52,742 nucleotides of DNA, from NCBI GenBank assembly GCA_036272935.1, contig DATAXP010000056.1, positions 1 through 52,742 of the forward strand. Direction: 5' to 3'. This document shows positions 34,914 through 43,985 of the stretch, in pieces. Origin of the DNA: DATAXP01 sp036272935. Lineage in GTDB: Bacteria; Planctomycetota; Planctomycetia; Pirellulales; PNKZ01. The notes beneath the pieces were generated by a model. The model saw nothing but the letters and a program-made list of their open reading frames with translations. It searched no databases and was not told the DNA's origin. The number at the start of each line of letters is the position of its first letter. Position 1 is the first letter of the stretch. The position numbers and the translations under genes were made by a program.

Positions 34914-35810
34914 TCAATGACGGGTATCCACGGCGAAAACCTGGCACTCGCCGCGGCTTCTCAACACACGTGCGATGCGTCGAGCGTGGCGGGCGTTGCG
35001 ACACAGTCCGAAATAGCTCGTGCCGCTGCCGCTCATCTGATGGGCGACGCAGTCGACACGCGAAAACTCGTTTTCCAAGCGGGCGATCCACGGCGACAAC
35101 TCACGTGCCGCCGGCTGCAAACGATTCTGCAAGAGATGCGCGATGCGGTTCACCGGGCCGTGCGCGAGCGCATCGGCCAATGCCGCCGCGCCTCCCACGG
35201 TGCCAGTGCCACGACAATGCGCGTAGACGGCCGCAGTCGACAACCCGGCGGGCGGCTTGACCACCACGAAGTGCAGCCCCATCAGCCCCGCGATTGGTTC
35301 GATCCGCTCGCCGCGGCCGCGGCAGATCGCCGCTCCGCGCCCTAGGAAGAACGGCACGTCGCTGCCTAGCTCGGCGGCCAGTTCCGCCAGCCGTTCGCGT
35401 GACCAGCCGAGGTGCCAGAATTCGTTGCCGAGTACGAGCGCGGCGGCCGCATCGCTCGATCCGCCGCCCAGCCCGGCGGCCATCGGGATGCGCTTGACCA
35501 GCGTCAGCCGGGCGCCGTGTGTGATTCCCGCGCGCTGGCGCAGCAGGGCGAGTGCGCGCAAAGCGAGGTTCGTTTCGTCGGCGGGGCAGCCATAGGAAGC
35601 AAGCGCCGGGCGGCAGACGAGCGCCAGTCCGTTCGGATCGTCGGCCGGGGCCGGCGGCTCGATCGATAACGAGTCCGCTAGCGCCACGGGCACCATGAGC
35701 GTTTCGACTTCATGGTAACCGTCGCCGCGCTTACCCAGCACCTCGAGCAGAAGGTTCAGCTTCGCCGGGGCCGTGACTTCGAGTCGCAGCTCCGACCGGC
35801 GGGCCATCAT
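34914..35810 (-). CDS. ispE: 4-diphosphocytidyl-2-C-methyl-D-erythritol kinase
   Basis: A 298-residue GHMP kinase of the MEP isoprenoid pathway; it phosphorylates CDP-methylerythritol at the 2-hydroxyl using ATP. Motifs: N-terminal APAKLNLLLEVLGKRGDGYHE with the catalytic Lys, the ATP loop PMAAGLGGGSSDAAAAL, and the third GHMP motif MSGSGTSYFGL near the C-terminus. The start is set at ATG 35810, with AGGGACGG upstream; the frame is open to 35894 but the extra residues are not family-like. It sits directly upstream of spoVG. Confidence 0.93.
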   Translation of the reverse strand: MMARRSELRLEVTAPAKLNLLLEVLGKRGDGYHEVETLMVPVALADSLSIEPPAPADDPNGLALVCRPALASYGCPADETNLALRALALLRQRAGITHGARLTLVKRIPMAAGLGGGSSDAAAALVLGNEFWHLGWSRERLAELAAELGSDVPFFLGRGAAICRGRGERIEPIAGLMGLHFVVVKPPAGLSTAAVYAHCRGTGTVGGAAALADALAHGPVNRIAHLLQNRLQPAARELSPWIARLENEFSRVDCVAHQMSGSGTSYFGLCRNARHARRIARVLRSRGECQVFAVDTRH

Positions 35811-36063
35811 TGCTACCGTCCCTGGTCCTGCCGGGGCCGCGTCGCCGGAACCCTGTCCAGCGCCATCGGCAGGTACGCACAGTCCTTCGTTCAAGAACAG
35901 CTAAGAACACGTCGGAATCGACCCCCACGCGACGCCCGCCCGCACAACACGTTCCGCCCGCTTTCATCTCAAGGTGCGATTCTAGAAGAAATCCTCTTGC
36001 GGCGTCAATGCGAGTTCAGCGGGACTGCTAAATCGCAAGTGCCGAGCGCCTTGGCACGAATCA

Positions 36064-36537
36064 TCACTTGCCGTGATGCGCCAGCCAATATTGTCGGAAT
36101 GCTTTCAGGCGCGGAAGCGATTCACGGTCCTTCGCCCGGCCAGTGGCTTCCTTGCTGGCGATGATGTCGTCGATGTGGCAGACCGGAAAGCCTTCCACGA
36201 CGATGCGCCGCCGCCAGGCGTCATTGAAACGCTCGATCCCATCGGGAGCGAAAACAAGGTCGAGATCAAAAGGCCCGTTTTTCAACTGCACGAAATCCTT
36301 GCCGCGCTCGATTTCCGCGGCCTGAGCATCAGTCAGCTCAAAACCCAATTCGCCTAAGGCCGCAACGAGCTGTCGGCCATTTTGGGCATCACGATCGACA
36401 AACACATCGGCATCTTGCGTCGTATCGGGAAAGCCTAGCAAGATCGCGCCGCTCTTTCCTAAGAACAAGTAGCGCACGTCATGGCGAGCCAGTGCGTCGC
36501 GGATCTCTTCGGCTTGGCGGTACTCAAACGCGCCCAT
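36064..36537 (-). CDS. Nucleotidyltransferase-like protein
   Basis: A 157-residue protein with a polymerase-beta/AbiEii-type nucleotidyltransferase core: YLFLGKSGAILLGFPDTTQD then ADVFVD (the D-x-D metal pair), ELGFELTDAQAAEIERGKDF, PFDLDLVFAPDGIERF (third acidic strand) and VCHIDDIIASKEATGRAKDR. The last block, I-D-D-I-I-A-S-K-x-A-x-x-R-x-K-D, is typical of the DUF6036/AbiEii-like toxin-type nucleotidyltransferases. The start overlaps the end of the small gene upstream by 14 bases, so the two are translationally coupled. Confidence 0.75.
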   Translation of the reverse strand: MGAFEYRQAEEIRDALARHDVRYLFLGKSGAILLGFPDTTQDADVFVDRDAQNGRQLVAALGELGFELTDAQAAEIERGKDFVQLKNGPFDLDLVFAPDGIERFNDAWRRRIVVEGFPVCHIDDIIASKEATGRAKDRESLPRLKAFRQYWLAHHGK

Positions 36538-36760
36538 AACCGAGCCAATCCGGTAGATGTTGTTCGCACCACTGACGGTACTCGGCCGTGCTGTCGAACG
36601 AGCGGTACGTGGCGTCGTCGAGCACTGGCTTATAGGTGCGAATGAAGCTATACCGGAATCGGGTCTCTAACGACCGGCGCGCCGCGGCGTCGAATTCATC
36701 GCGCCACTCGCGTGGTATCGATTGCTCGTAATCATTGCGACTGGTTTCAGAAGCGGCCAT
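36524..36760 (-). CDS. Small partner protein of the nucleotidyltransferase
   Basis: A 78-residue acidic/aromatic protein (RNDYEQSIPREWRDEFDAAA, RRSLETRFRYSFIRTYKPVL, DDATYRSFDSTAEYRQWCEQ, HLPDWLGYG). I recall small proteins ending in W-C-x-x-x-L-P-D-W-L-G-Y-G next to nucleotidyltransferase genes in several phyla, but no function. It overlaps the next gene by 14 bases. Possibly the antitoxin or an adaptor of the pair; not proven. Confidence 0.6.
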   Translation of the reverse strand: MAASETSRNDYEQSIPREWRDEFDAAARRSLETRFRYSFIRTYKPVLDDATYRSFDSTAEYRQWCEQHLPDWLGYGRV

Positions 36761-36770
36761 ATCGCGAATT

Positions 36771-38261
36771 CTACCGCGCGCCGAGTTGTGAGGCGTCGAG
36801 ATAAAGCAGATATTCAGTCAGCCACGGATGCACCCAGGGGTTCCACGTGGGATAGCTGACCGATAGCGCGCTAAAGCACAACAGCACGCACGCGATGCCG
36901 CGCAGCCAGCGTCGCCCGGCCATCGCATCAACGGCTGGCAGCATGGCGATCAGCCACGGCGGCGCCATCCAGAACGCCCAGCGGAAGCCGCTCGTCATGC
37001 CGCCGTAATTGCGCTGATCGACCGGCATTGCGATGTAAAACGCCAGGCAGACTGCCGACACCGCCAAGAGCGCCAGCCCGGCGAGCCGCAGCGGCCCCGC
37101 GCGGACGCACATCATCACCAACCCCGCCACGCTGAGCAGCCACACCGGCGTGAGCGAGAAGATACCGTGATGCCCGATGAACGCATGGAAGGCGTAGAGC
37201 GCTGCGTCGGGCTCTCCCTGATCGACCGGGCTGCGCTTCGCCCGGTCCTTCCAGTAGCTATTGATGACACGAGTGCCACGGCGGTATTGGTAGTCGTACC
37301 AGCCGCCTGGCTTGTCGATTTGGGAATAGGCGGGCACCAATGAATGATGGGCTGCGTAGTTCGTGCCGAAGAATGCCGCGGCAACGATCAGCACGCCAGG
37401 CAGCCATGCGAGGATCGTTTGTCGCGGCGCCAGGAACAACATGCCGACGCCCAGCGCGCCGCACAGCGATAGCGCCGGCAGCTCGAACGCCGCCGCCAGC
37501 GCCGAGAAAAACCCGGCGACAAAGAACACCCGCAACTCGCGCCGGCGTTCGACCGCCGCCAACATTCCGGCATCGAGCGCGATCGCCACGCACACCGCAG
37601 CCGGCAGATGGTTGGTGAGCACCACCGCGAACGTGCTCAGAAATGTGCAGAACACCGCCGCGGCCATCACGAAAATCCGTCCCCAATCGCTACGGCCATA
37701 CCGCTCGGCCATCCGCGCGATGCAAGCAAAGTACACGACGAGCGGCAGCACGTTGCAGGTGATGAGCATCGCGCGGCCGATCTCGTACGGATGCGTGCCG
37801 AGCGTGCGACCGGTGGCCTTGACGATCAGCCAGTACTCGCCGGCAATCAACGTGGCCAGCAGCGGCGGCTTGCTCGAGTACAGGTGCCCCTCATCGGGCC
37901 CCGGGGCGGGATTCCCCTGGCCGTCGTGCTTGACCATGTCGATCGTGTCCCAACCGGGCTGCGACACGATTTCGTCGATCGCATAGGTGCCGTGCTCGAC
38001 CAGTGCCCGAACCGTGTCCCAGCGGCTACGGTCGTTGCCCGAGAGAAACGGTCGCTGCTGCTGCCAATCGGGGCGCTTCGCCACGTCACGCAGATATTTT
38101 TCGATCGCAATCTTGTCGACCGAATTGACCGATAGGATGCGCCCGGTCATCGAGCCGACACCGATCGCGATCAGCACCGCGTACACGGCGCGGCGCAATG
38201 TAGCTCGGCCGTCATCGTCGGCAGGCGTTATGCCGGGCTGCGTCAAGCCTGGTTGCGTCAT
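36771..38261 (-). CDS. Polytopic membrane protein, GT-C-like
   Basis: A 496-residue protein starting at ATG 38261, whose ATGA overlaps the stop of the GT2 gene. It has about ten to twelve hydrophobic segments. A soluble loop after the first segment reads EKYLRDVAKRPDW, DEIVSQPGWDTIDMVKHDGQ and HLYSSKPPLLATLIAGEYWL. The S-S-K-P-P-L motif after the first periplasmic loop is typical of GT-C/PMT-type glycosyltransferases and lipid-linked sugar transferases. The D-E pair expected in the first loop is not clear, so the call is only GT-C-like. Last gene of the glycan operon. Confidence 0.65.
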   Translation of the reverse strand: MTQPGLTQPGITPADDDGRATLRRAVYAVLIAIGVGSMTGRILSVNSVDKIAIEKYLRDVAKRPDWQQQRPFLSGNDRSRWDTVRALVEHGTYAIDEIVSQPGWDTIDMVKHDGQGNPAPGPDEGHLYSSKPPLLATLIAGEYWLIVKATGRTLGTHPYEIGRAMLITCNVLPLVVYFACIARMAERYGRSDWGRIFVMAAAVFCTFLSTFAVVLTNHLPAAVCVAIALDAGMLAAVERRRELRVFFVAGFFSALAAAFELPALSLCGALGVGMLFLAPRQTILAWLPGVLIVAAAFFGTNYAAHHSLVPAYSQIDKPGGWYDYQYRRGTRVINSYWKDRAKRSPVDQGEPDAALYAFHAFIGHHGIFSLTPVWLLSVAGLVMMCVRAGPLRLAGLALLAVSAVCLAFYIAMPVDQRNYGGMTSGFRWAFWMAPPWLIAMLPAVDAMAGRRWLRGIACVLLCFSALSVSYPTWNPWVHPWLTEYLLYLDASQLGAR

Positions 38262-39283
38262 ACGTGCGTTGCCGGCTGGTCGGTCGTCGTGGATCGATGC
38301 ACCACCGATGGAGGCGTCTGCTCGGCGATCGAGTAGGTATCGGCCGCGCGACCTTGGAAGGCGGTGATCAGCTCGGCAATGAAGCCGATCGAAAAAATTT
38401 GTGCTCCCAGCAACAGGAGGCCCACCGAGTAAATCACCGCCGGGCTCTGGTGCAGCTTTGGATCGATGCCTTGCATGGTGCGATAGACCCAGTAGAGCGT
38501 CAGATAAAGCAGCTCGAAGCCACCGAGCGTGATGAAGATCAGCCCCACGGTCCCCAGCAAGTGTTGCGGACGGTGACCGAAGCTGGTCAGGAACTTGACC
38601 GTCAGCAGGTCGAGAAAGCCCTTGGTGAACCGGCGCACGCCGTACTTCGAGTGGCCGAACCGTCGCGCACGGTGCTGGATTGGGATCTCGCCGACGCGGA
38701 AGCCGCGTGCGGCGGCCAGCACCGGTACGAAGCGGTGCATCTCGCCGTACAGTCGCACTTCGCCGATCACCTCGCGGCGATAACACTTCATGCCGCAGTT
38801 GTGGTCGTGCAGATGGACGCCGGTGATGGTGCTCACCATCCAGTTGAACACACGCGACGGCCAGACTTTGTGCCAGGGGTCGTGCCGCACCTGCTTCCAA
38901 CCACTGACCACGTCGAGTCGGCGATGCTCTGCGCTGCCGGCGCGCGGTCGAGAATCTTCCAGCTCGGCCAGGAAGCGCGGAATCTCACGCGGGTCGTCCT
39001 GCAAATCGGCATCGAGCGTCATCACCACGTCGCCGCGGACCGACTGGAAGCCGGCACTCAACGCCGCCGCCTTGCCAAAGTTCCGGCGGAAGCGGATGCC
39101 GCGCACACGTGGGTCGTCCGCCGCCAGCCGGGCGATCACCTGCCACGAGTCGTCCGACGAACCATCGTCGACGAACAGGACGTCGAGATCGTAACCGTGT
39201 TCTTCGGCAATGCTTACCAGCTCGCCGTAGAGCAGCTCGAGGCTTTGGGCCTCGTTGAACACGGGAATGACAATCGACAACAT
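38258..39283 (-). CDS. Family 2 glycosyltransferase with C-terminal membrane helices
   Basis: A 341-residue protein of the DPM1/ArnC/GtrB type. The GT-A domain has MLSIVIPVFNEAQSLELLYG, the nucleotide-binding LFVDDGSSDDSW, LDADLQDDP (D-x-D metal motif) and the acceptor region HDHNCGMKCYRREV. Two C-terminal membrane helices (about residues 245-275 and 285-315) anchor it. It probably transfers a sugar from a nucleotide to polyprenyl phosphate on the cytosolic face. Translationally coupled to the GT-C-like gene downstream. Confidence 0.88.
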   Translation of the reverse strand: MLSIVIPVFNEAQSLELLYGELVSIAEEHGYDLDVLFVDDGSSDDSWQVIARLAADDPRVRGIRFRRNFGKAAALSAGFQSVRGDVVMTLDADLQDDPREIPRFLAELEDSRPRAGSAEHRRLDVVSGWKQVRHDPWHKVWPSRVFNWMVSTITGVHLHDHNCGMKCYRREVIGEVRLYGEMHRFVPVLAAARGFRVGEIPIQHRARRFGHSKYGVRRFTKGFLDLLTVKFLTSFGHRPQHLLGTVGLIFITLGGFELLYLTLYWVYRTMQGIDPKLHQSPAVIYSVGLLLLGAQIFSIGFIAELITAFQGRAADTYSIAEQTPPSVVHRSTTTDQPATHV

Positions 39284-39331
39284 GAAACGAGTGCCTGCAA
39301 CGTGGCACGGATGAAAGGCTACGGAAACGAG

Positions 39332-40297
39332 CTACAGGTGGGACGGTTGCGGTCGGCGCGGACCGGCAAAATACAGGATAGCTGAAATCCCTAGCTCCGC
39401 CACTAGCGACACCAGCCGCGCCACAATGGCCGAGACCACCGCTGCGGCCTCGCCGTATCGCGGGGACAACAGCGCGATCAGGACCATCTCGCGGACCATC
39501 GCGCCGCCGGGAATCAGCGACAAGAAGCCAGCCACCACGGCCAGCGCCCCGGCAGCAGTGCAAATGAGCAAATCGTCGACCGTTGCCGGCTCACTGGCGA
39601 ATCGCGCCGCGACGAGCGTCGCCCACAGGCTCACGCCGTTGAGCAGCCAGCCGCTGGCGATGCTCAGCCATCCACCAGCAAGCTCGCGCAGGTTTAACTG
39701 ACCGATCCGCTCGACTGCCGCAGCGTTCACCTTGCTGCGGCCGACTATGGTGACGATGCGGCGAAACACTCCGGGCAAAATCGGCACTCCGGCGGCCAGC
39801 GCCATCCCCACGGCCACCGCCACCAGCCACAGCTCGTGGCGGAACCAAACGGCCAACAGCAGGCTCGCGAGTGCCGCGCCGACGGCCATCATGGTGAGCG
39901 TCTCGTAAAAGATGCTCACCACGGCCACGGCGGTATCGACGCGCGTACTGCGAATCAACCCGGTGCGCAGGACGATAACCATCGCCTTTCCTGGAATGTA
40001 TTTTCCAAGATGACCGATGTAGTAGGCCCGCAATGTTTCGCCGAGCTGCGGCTCCTGGCCAAGCGCCGTGAGCACTCGCCGCCAGAACAAGCCGCTGGGC
40101 AGCAGCGAGAGGAGGTACAACACCCCGGAAGCGAACAGCCAACCTGGCCGCAGTTCAGCCGGCGACCATTGATGCTCTTCCAGGTCGCCGAGCGCCCCGG
40201 CCACCGTACGATGCACGCCCCAGGCCAGCACGAGCACGATCGCCAGCTTGAAACCGACGGCCAGCGCACGGCGAAGAAGAGGTTTCGTGGAGTTCAC
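39332..40297 (-). CDS. UPF0104/LPG synthase-like membrane protein
   Basis: A 321-residue protein with about eight hydrophobic segments: FKLAIVLVLAWGVHRTVAGA, GWLFASGVLYLLSLLPSGLF, YIGHLGKYIPGKAMVIVLRT (a hallmark G-x-x-x-P-G-K segment), SIFYETLTMMAVGAALASLL and LAVVAGFLSLIPGGAMVREM. It matches the lysylphosphatidylglycerol-synthase transmembrane (UPF0104, AglD-like) family, often found beside GT2 enzymes in glycolipid loci and suspected of lipid-linked sugar flipping. The soluble LPG synthase domain is absent. Confidence 0.82.
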   Translation of the reverse strand: MNSTKPLLRRALAVGFKLAIVLVLAWGVHRTVAGALGDLEEHQWSPAELRPGWLFASGVLYLLSLLPSGLFWRRVLTALGQEPQLGETLRAYYIGHLGKYIPGKAMVIVLRTGLIRSTRVDTAVAVVSIFYETLTMMAVGAALASLLLAVWFRHELWLVAVAVGMALAAGVPILPGVFRRIVTIVGRSKVNAAAVERIGQLNLRELAGGWLSIASGWLLNGVSLWATLVAARFASEPATVDDLLICTAAGALAVVAGFLSLIPGGAMVREMVLIALLSPRYGEAAAVVSAIVARLVSLVAELGISAILYFAGPRRPQPSHL

Positions 40298-40337
40298 GGC
40301 CGGGTCATTGTCGCCGCGATCGGCCGGAGAAACAACG

Positions 40338-41255
40338 TCAGCCGACCGAGCCCGGCAGCGTCGGCGCTGTTACAGGCTCGACCGGCGCTTCGCGGCGCTT
40401 CCAATATTGATCGACCAGTTCCCGCGTCGAGCGGATGTTGTTTCGGCTCGAGGCGCCGAAGACGATCGACTCGATATTCGGCTGCTCGCAAACCCACTGG
40501 ACCGCCTCGCGGGCCGAGATCGCTCCCGAGGCGAACACCGACATGGCGATCGCGCGGAACTTCCGCCGCCGCAGCGCCTCGGTGTAGGCACCGAACCCGC
40601 CGCACATGCGGAAGCCGAGCTTATTGATGTTCGAGCAGACGATCGGGTTCTCGATACCGACCGACTCCAGCGCGTCGAGCAGCTTGGGCATGTTCATGGT
40701 GATGAAGCCCGGCTCGGCATGGTATCGCGATCGCACATGGTTGGCGAACATCCGGAATGCCTCGTTGAACCCCAGCCCCAGCAGCAGGTCGACCACCACG
40801 TTCTGCAAGAAGATCACCGGCGTTTCGAGCCCGGCGAACATTTTCATCTCGGCATCGATAATCAGCGTGGTGATGCCCTCGATGTCCTTCTTGGCCAGGG
40901 CCATGCCGCCGCGCATCGCGGTATCGAGCAGACCGCCGTCGGGCAAAAAGCGGCGGACCGCGCCGAGCATGCCGTGCTCGGTCACCGCGTTGGCGTATTT
41001 GTGCGCGTACGGCATGCAGGGAAAGAACTTGAAGTCGGCGTAGCGCTGCGGATCGGAACGAACGTGATCGCAGACTCCGGCAATCCGGTCGTGCGTCGTA
41101 CACATGAAGGTGTTCACCCCTTCGTCGTACGCGGCGTCGATCACTTCGATCACGGCGCGAATGTCCTGAAAGCGCATCGACTGGGCACGCGCCTTCTCTT
41201 CCGAGGCGTGGTTTACGCCGAAAAATTGGTTATCGCCGAATAACAAACGATCCAT
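40338..41255 (-). CDS. TIM-barrel-like protein of unknown function
   Basis: A 305-residue protein; ATG 41255 has AAGGGAA upstream, and a GTG at 41261 in the same frame is possible. It opens with LFGDNQFFGVNHASEEKARA and continues with VIDAAYDEGVNTFMCTTHDR, FFPCMPYAHKYANAV, PVIFLQNVVVDLLLGLG, PGFITMNMPKLLDALE, NPIVCSNINKLGFRMCGG and a C-terminal QPNIESIVFGASSRNNIRST. The alternation and the closing S-I-V-F-G-A-S motif recall aldo/keto-reductase-type TIM barrels, but the Asp-Tyr-Lys-His tetrad is not evident. Its place between an oxidoreductase and a flippase-like gene suggests a role in sugar or lipid precursor metabolism. Confidence 0.65.
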   Translation of the reverse strand: MDRLLFGDNQFFGVNHASEEKARAQSMRFQDIRAVIEVIDAAYDEGVNTFMCTTHDRIAGVCDHVRSDPQRYADFKFFPCMPYAHKYANAVTEHGMLGAVRRFLPDGGLLDTAMRGGMALAKKDIEGITTLIIDAEMKMFAGLETPVIFLQNVVVDLLLGLGFNEAFRMFANHVRSRYHAEPGFITMNMPKLLDALESVGIENPIVCSNINKLGFRMCGGFGAYTEALRRRKFRAIAMSVFASGAISAREAVQWVCEQPNIESIVFGASSRNNIRSTRELVDQYWKRREAPVEPVTAPTLPGSVG

Positions 41256-41328
41256 AGCCACCCGTTCCCTTCGCGGAAAACTTCAGATCTGCCCACATTC
41301 ACTTCCGCCCGCATTCACGTGCCAAACA

Positions 41329-42426
41329 TCACTTACCGAATAACGCCATCAGCCCGCGCCGTTTGCGCACCGGCGCCGGCAACTCGCTTTGTTCCGTGAT
41401 CCCCGCACCACGCTGAGCGTCGGCAACCATCATCGCAATGACCCTGTCGGTCGCCGCCGCGGTGGCAAACGAGTTGACGTTGTCCGATTCGTTCTCTTCG
41501 ATGCACCGCACGAAGTAATCGAGCTGCGCCGAATACTCCTCGCCGCGAACGTAGAACCACACGTCCTCGGTGAGCTGGGTGATATTGCGGGTGTTCCAAC
41601 CTTCACGATAGCCCGGCAGCAGCTTCGCGGTATCGCGAAAATACGCGTGCACCTCTTGCCGGTCGGCCGTGATGCGCCCAGCAGTCCCCCAGACGGTGAT
41701 CTTCGTGCTCATCTTGCGGCACGATTCGTCGCTCCAGTTCACCGATAGTTGAGCACTGCGGCCACCATCGAAATACAACGTCGTGAATACCTCGTCGTCG
41801 GTTTCGCTGGAAAACACGCTTCCCAGCACCGTCCCACCGACTCCTCGCGGCATGCCGAAGTACCACTGCACCAGGTTCAACGGATGGGCCGCGTAGTCGT
41901 ACAGGCAACCGCCGCCCGCGGCGCGCTGCGAACGCCAAGTGCCCCCTTTGGGTTTCAACACTACTGGGCCGTACGCTTCGGCCTGGATGTGCGTCACGTC
42001 GCCGATCACCTTCGCATCGAGCAGCCGCTTCACTTCCTGGAACGTGCCGACGAAGCGGTAGTGGTAACCAACCTGGTTGACCAGGCCGCGCTCGGCGGCC
42101 AGCCGTGACAGCTCTTCGCTTTCGCGCGGATCGAGCGTCAACGGCTTCTCGCAGAACACATGCTTGCCGGCCTCGAGTGCCTTGCGCACCATCTTGGCGT
42201 GCATGCTCGAGGGCGTGGCGACCAACACGGCATCGAGCTCCGTGCGGCGCATCATGTCGTCGAAATCAGTGAATGTTGTGACGCCGGTGTACTTGTTCAG
42301 CACGTCGAGCACGTAGCTGGCCGGGTCGCAAACGGCCGCGACGCGCACCCCGGGGTGGGCGTTAATGATCGCCAGGTGCGACAGCCCCATCTTCCCTAAT
42401 CCGACGACAGCGAGCTTGAGCATCAT
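41329..42426 (-). CDS. Gfo/Idh/MocA-family oxidoreductase
   Basis: A 365-residue NAD(P)-dependent sugar oxidoreductase. The Rossmann motif is LAVVGLGKMGLSHLAII. The ATPSSMHAKMVRKALEAGKH segment leads into the family hallmark CEKPLTLDP, and the C-terminal sheet domain has GGCLYDYAAHPLNLVQWYFG, with a His in the usual catalytic position. It probably acts on a nucleotide sugar or free sugar feeding the glycosyltransferases encoded around it. Co-directional with the glycosyltransferase upstream. Confidence 0.9.
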   Translation of the reverse strand: MMLKLAVVGLGKMGLSHLAIINAHPGVRVAAVCDPASYVLDVLNKYTGVTTFTDFDDMMRRTELDAVLVATPSSMHAKMVRKALEAGKHVFCEKPLTLDPRESEELSRLAAERGLVNQVGYHYRFVGTFQEVKRLLDAKVIGDVTHIQAEAYGPVVLKPKGGTWRSQRAAGGGCLYDYAAHPLNLVQWYFGMPRGVGGTVLGSVFSSETDDEVFTTLYFDGGRSAQLSVNWSDESCRKMSTKITVWGTAGRITADRQEVHAYFRDTAKLLPGYREGWNTRNITQLTEDVWFYVRGEEYSAQLDYFVRCIEENESDNVNSFATAAATDRVIAMMVADAQRGAGITEQSELPAPVRKRRGLMALFGK

Positions 42427-42482
42427 TTTCCTCTGGATTCAATCAACGCGGCGAGCGAGCTCGCCGGCTAAACGGCGGATGT

Positions 42483-43589
42483 TTAGTCTGGCAAATACCG
42501 CATCAACAATTGTTCATACTGCCCGGCGACGTGATCCCAGGTGAATTCCTCGTAGAACCGCGCGGTGCTGGCCGCACGCATCTGTTCGAGCTTCTCCGGG
42601 GATGACAAAACCTCGTCGAGCCGCTGGCCGAACGATTCGGCCGAGTTGAAATACACGGCTCCGTCGCGAACGACCCAGCGGTTGTAGGCATTGTCGTGTG
42701 CGATCACCGCGTTACCAGCGGCCATTGCCTCGACCAGCGAAGGATTCGTTCCGCCCACCGTATGCCCGTGGACGTATGCCAGGCCGTGAAACCTTAGCGG
42801 CTGCACGATATGCTTGTCGTAAATCGCGGCGAGGAACACCACCTCGTCGCTCGCCGCTTCGACCACTTGCCGGTGGTACTCGTCGACGTCCGGATTGAAC
42901 TTGCCGAGCACCGCCAGTTTGCAGCCACGTGGTTTGGCCGAGAACCCTTGCACCATTTCGAGAATCGAGTTCTCGGGGATCGGCCGGGCGATCAGCGTCA
43001 GATACCGGCCGGGCTCGAGCCCCAGCGCTCGCACCGGTTCTTCGGGAGCAGTGGGGACCGGGTCGGCACCGTACGTGAGCGTGCTAATCTTTCGCCGCGG
43101 GGCACGCGTTAACAAATAGGCTTCGATCTCGGGATGGTCGGCAATCAGGTGGTTGCCCACGAAGCAGCCGATCCGCTCGTTGACGTACAGGATCGCCTGG
43201 CGCAAAAAACCCCAGCGCGCCCGCGACCACTCGATGCCGTCCATGTTGATGACGTTCGGAATGCCCTTCAGGCGGTGCAGCGTGTTGAACACCGCCGTGT
43301 TGTAGCCGAACGTCAGGCACAGATCGCGGAACTTGCACGAGTGCTTGATCGAGATCAGGTCGAATTGCGACGTGCCGCGCCAGCCCGGCCGATCGATGGG
43401 GATCTTTACGCGCTCGATGCCGTTGTACACATCCTCGGTGATTGGCCCCGTGCCTTTGGTCTGGCAGTACACGATCACGCGCCAACCTTGCTTGACCAGG
43501 AACAGCGCCACATTTTCCGCGGCAGTCTCGAAACCTCCATACGCGGCCGGCACACCGTGGGTGCCGAGAATGCGAACCGTCTTTCTCAT
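42483..43589 (-). CDS. GT4-type glycosyltransferase with DUF1972 N-terminus
   Basis: From ATG 43589 the product has 368 residues and starts MRKTVRILGTHGVPAAYGGF followed by ETAAENVAL, the hallmark of the DUF1972/rhamnosyltransferase group. The donor domain follows with LTLIARPIPENSILEMVQGF, HGLAYVHGHTVGGTNPSLVE (E-x7-E-type donor site) and AMAAGNAVIAHDNAYNRWVV. The frame is open 40 codons further up to 43709, but that stretch is low-complexity Ser/Pro and has no ribosome site. It probably adds a sugar to a lipid-linked or surface glycan. First gene of the minus-strand glycan operon. Confidence 0.85.
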   Translation of the reverse strand: MRKTVRILGTHGVPAAYGGFETAAENVALFLVKQGWRVIVYCQTKGTGPITEDVYNGIERVKIPIDRPGWRGTSQFDLISIKHSCKFRDLCLTFGYNTAVFNTLHRLKGIPNVINMDGIEWSRARWGFLRQAILYVNERIGCFVGNHLIADHPEIEAYLLTRAPRRKISTLTYGADPVPTAPEEPVRALGLEPGRYLTLIARPIPENSILEMVQGFSAKPRGCKLAVLGKFNPDVDEYHRQVVEAASDEVVFLAAIYDKHIVQPLRFHGLAYVHGHTVGGTNPSLVEAMAAGNAVIAHDNAYNRWVVRDGAVYFNSAESFGQRLDEVLSSPEKLEQMRAASTARFYEEFTWDHVAGQYEQLLMRYLPD

Positions 43590-43985
43590 GGGCGATGAAG
43601 ACGAACGAGACGACTGCGGACGTGATTTGCCGGATGGCCGCTCGCGCACCAGGGGCTGGATCGCGGTGCCGCTGGCGTCGCTAGGGGCGGACGTGGTGCT
43701 GGTGGGCATCGAACGAGTGGTTGGGCAAAAGTTGAATTCCGTCCATCGTAGCCACCAGATGTTTGCCCTGCCAGCGGTGCGCGGGCATTGCCTACCACGG
43801 AACTTTCACTTGTCGCAGCGACAATCTCTACGAAGTCTCTCACCGTTACGACCCTTTCGCGCTGCACGACGCGCAGAATCGGCCCCCTGAAGTAATGCCA
43901 AAACGGCTACGATGCCCGCGACGTTCCGCTACAATGGGCGCGTTTTGAATTCACTCTGTTCAACTGCCGTCGTGGTGCCGCGCTG
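43590..43985. promoter_or_regulatory. Divergent intergenic region
   Basis: 396 bases between the glycan operon (-) and the transporter gene (+), or 276 if the longer start at 43709 is used. Apart from the possible N-terminal extension (Ser/Pro-rich), I see no gene, tRNA or strong palindrome. Promoters for both directions must lie here. Confidence 0.4.

Noticed and set aside
38262..38900. N-terminal extension of the GT-C-like protein to 38900
   Set aside because: This part overlaps the GT2 gene in another frame and is Arg/Ala-rich; the ATGA overlap at 38258-38261 gives a good start.
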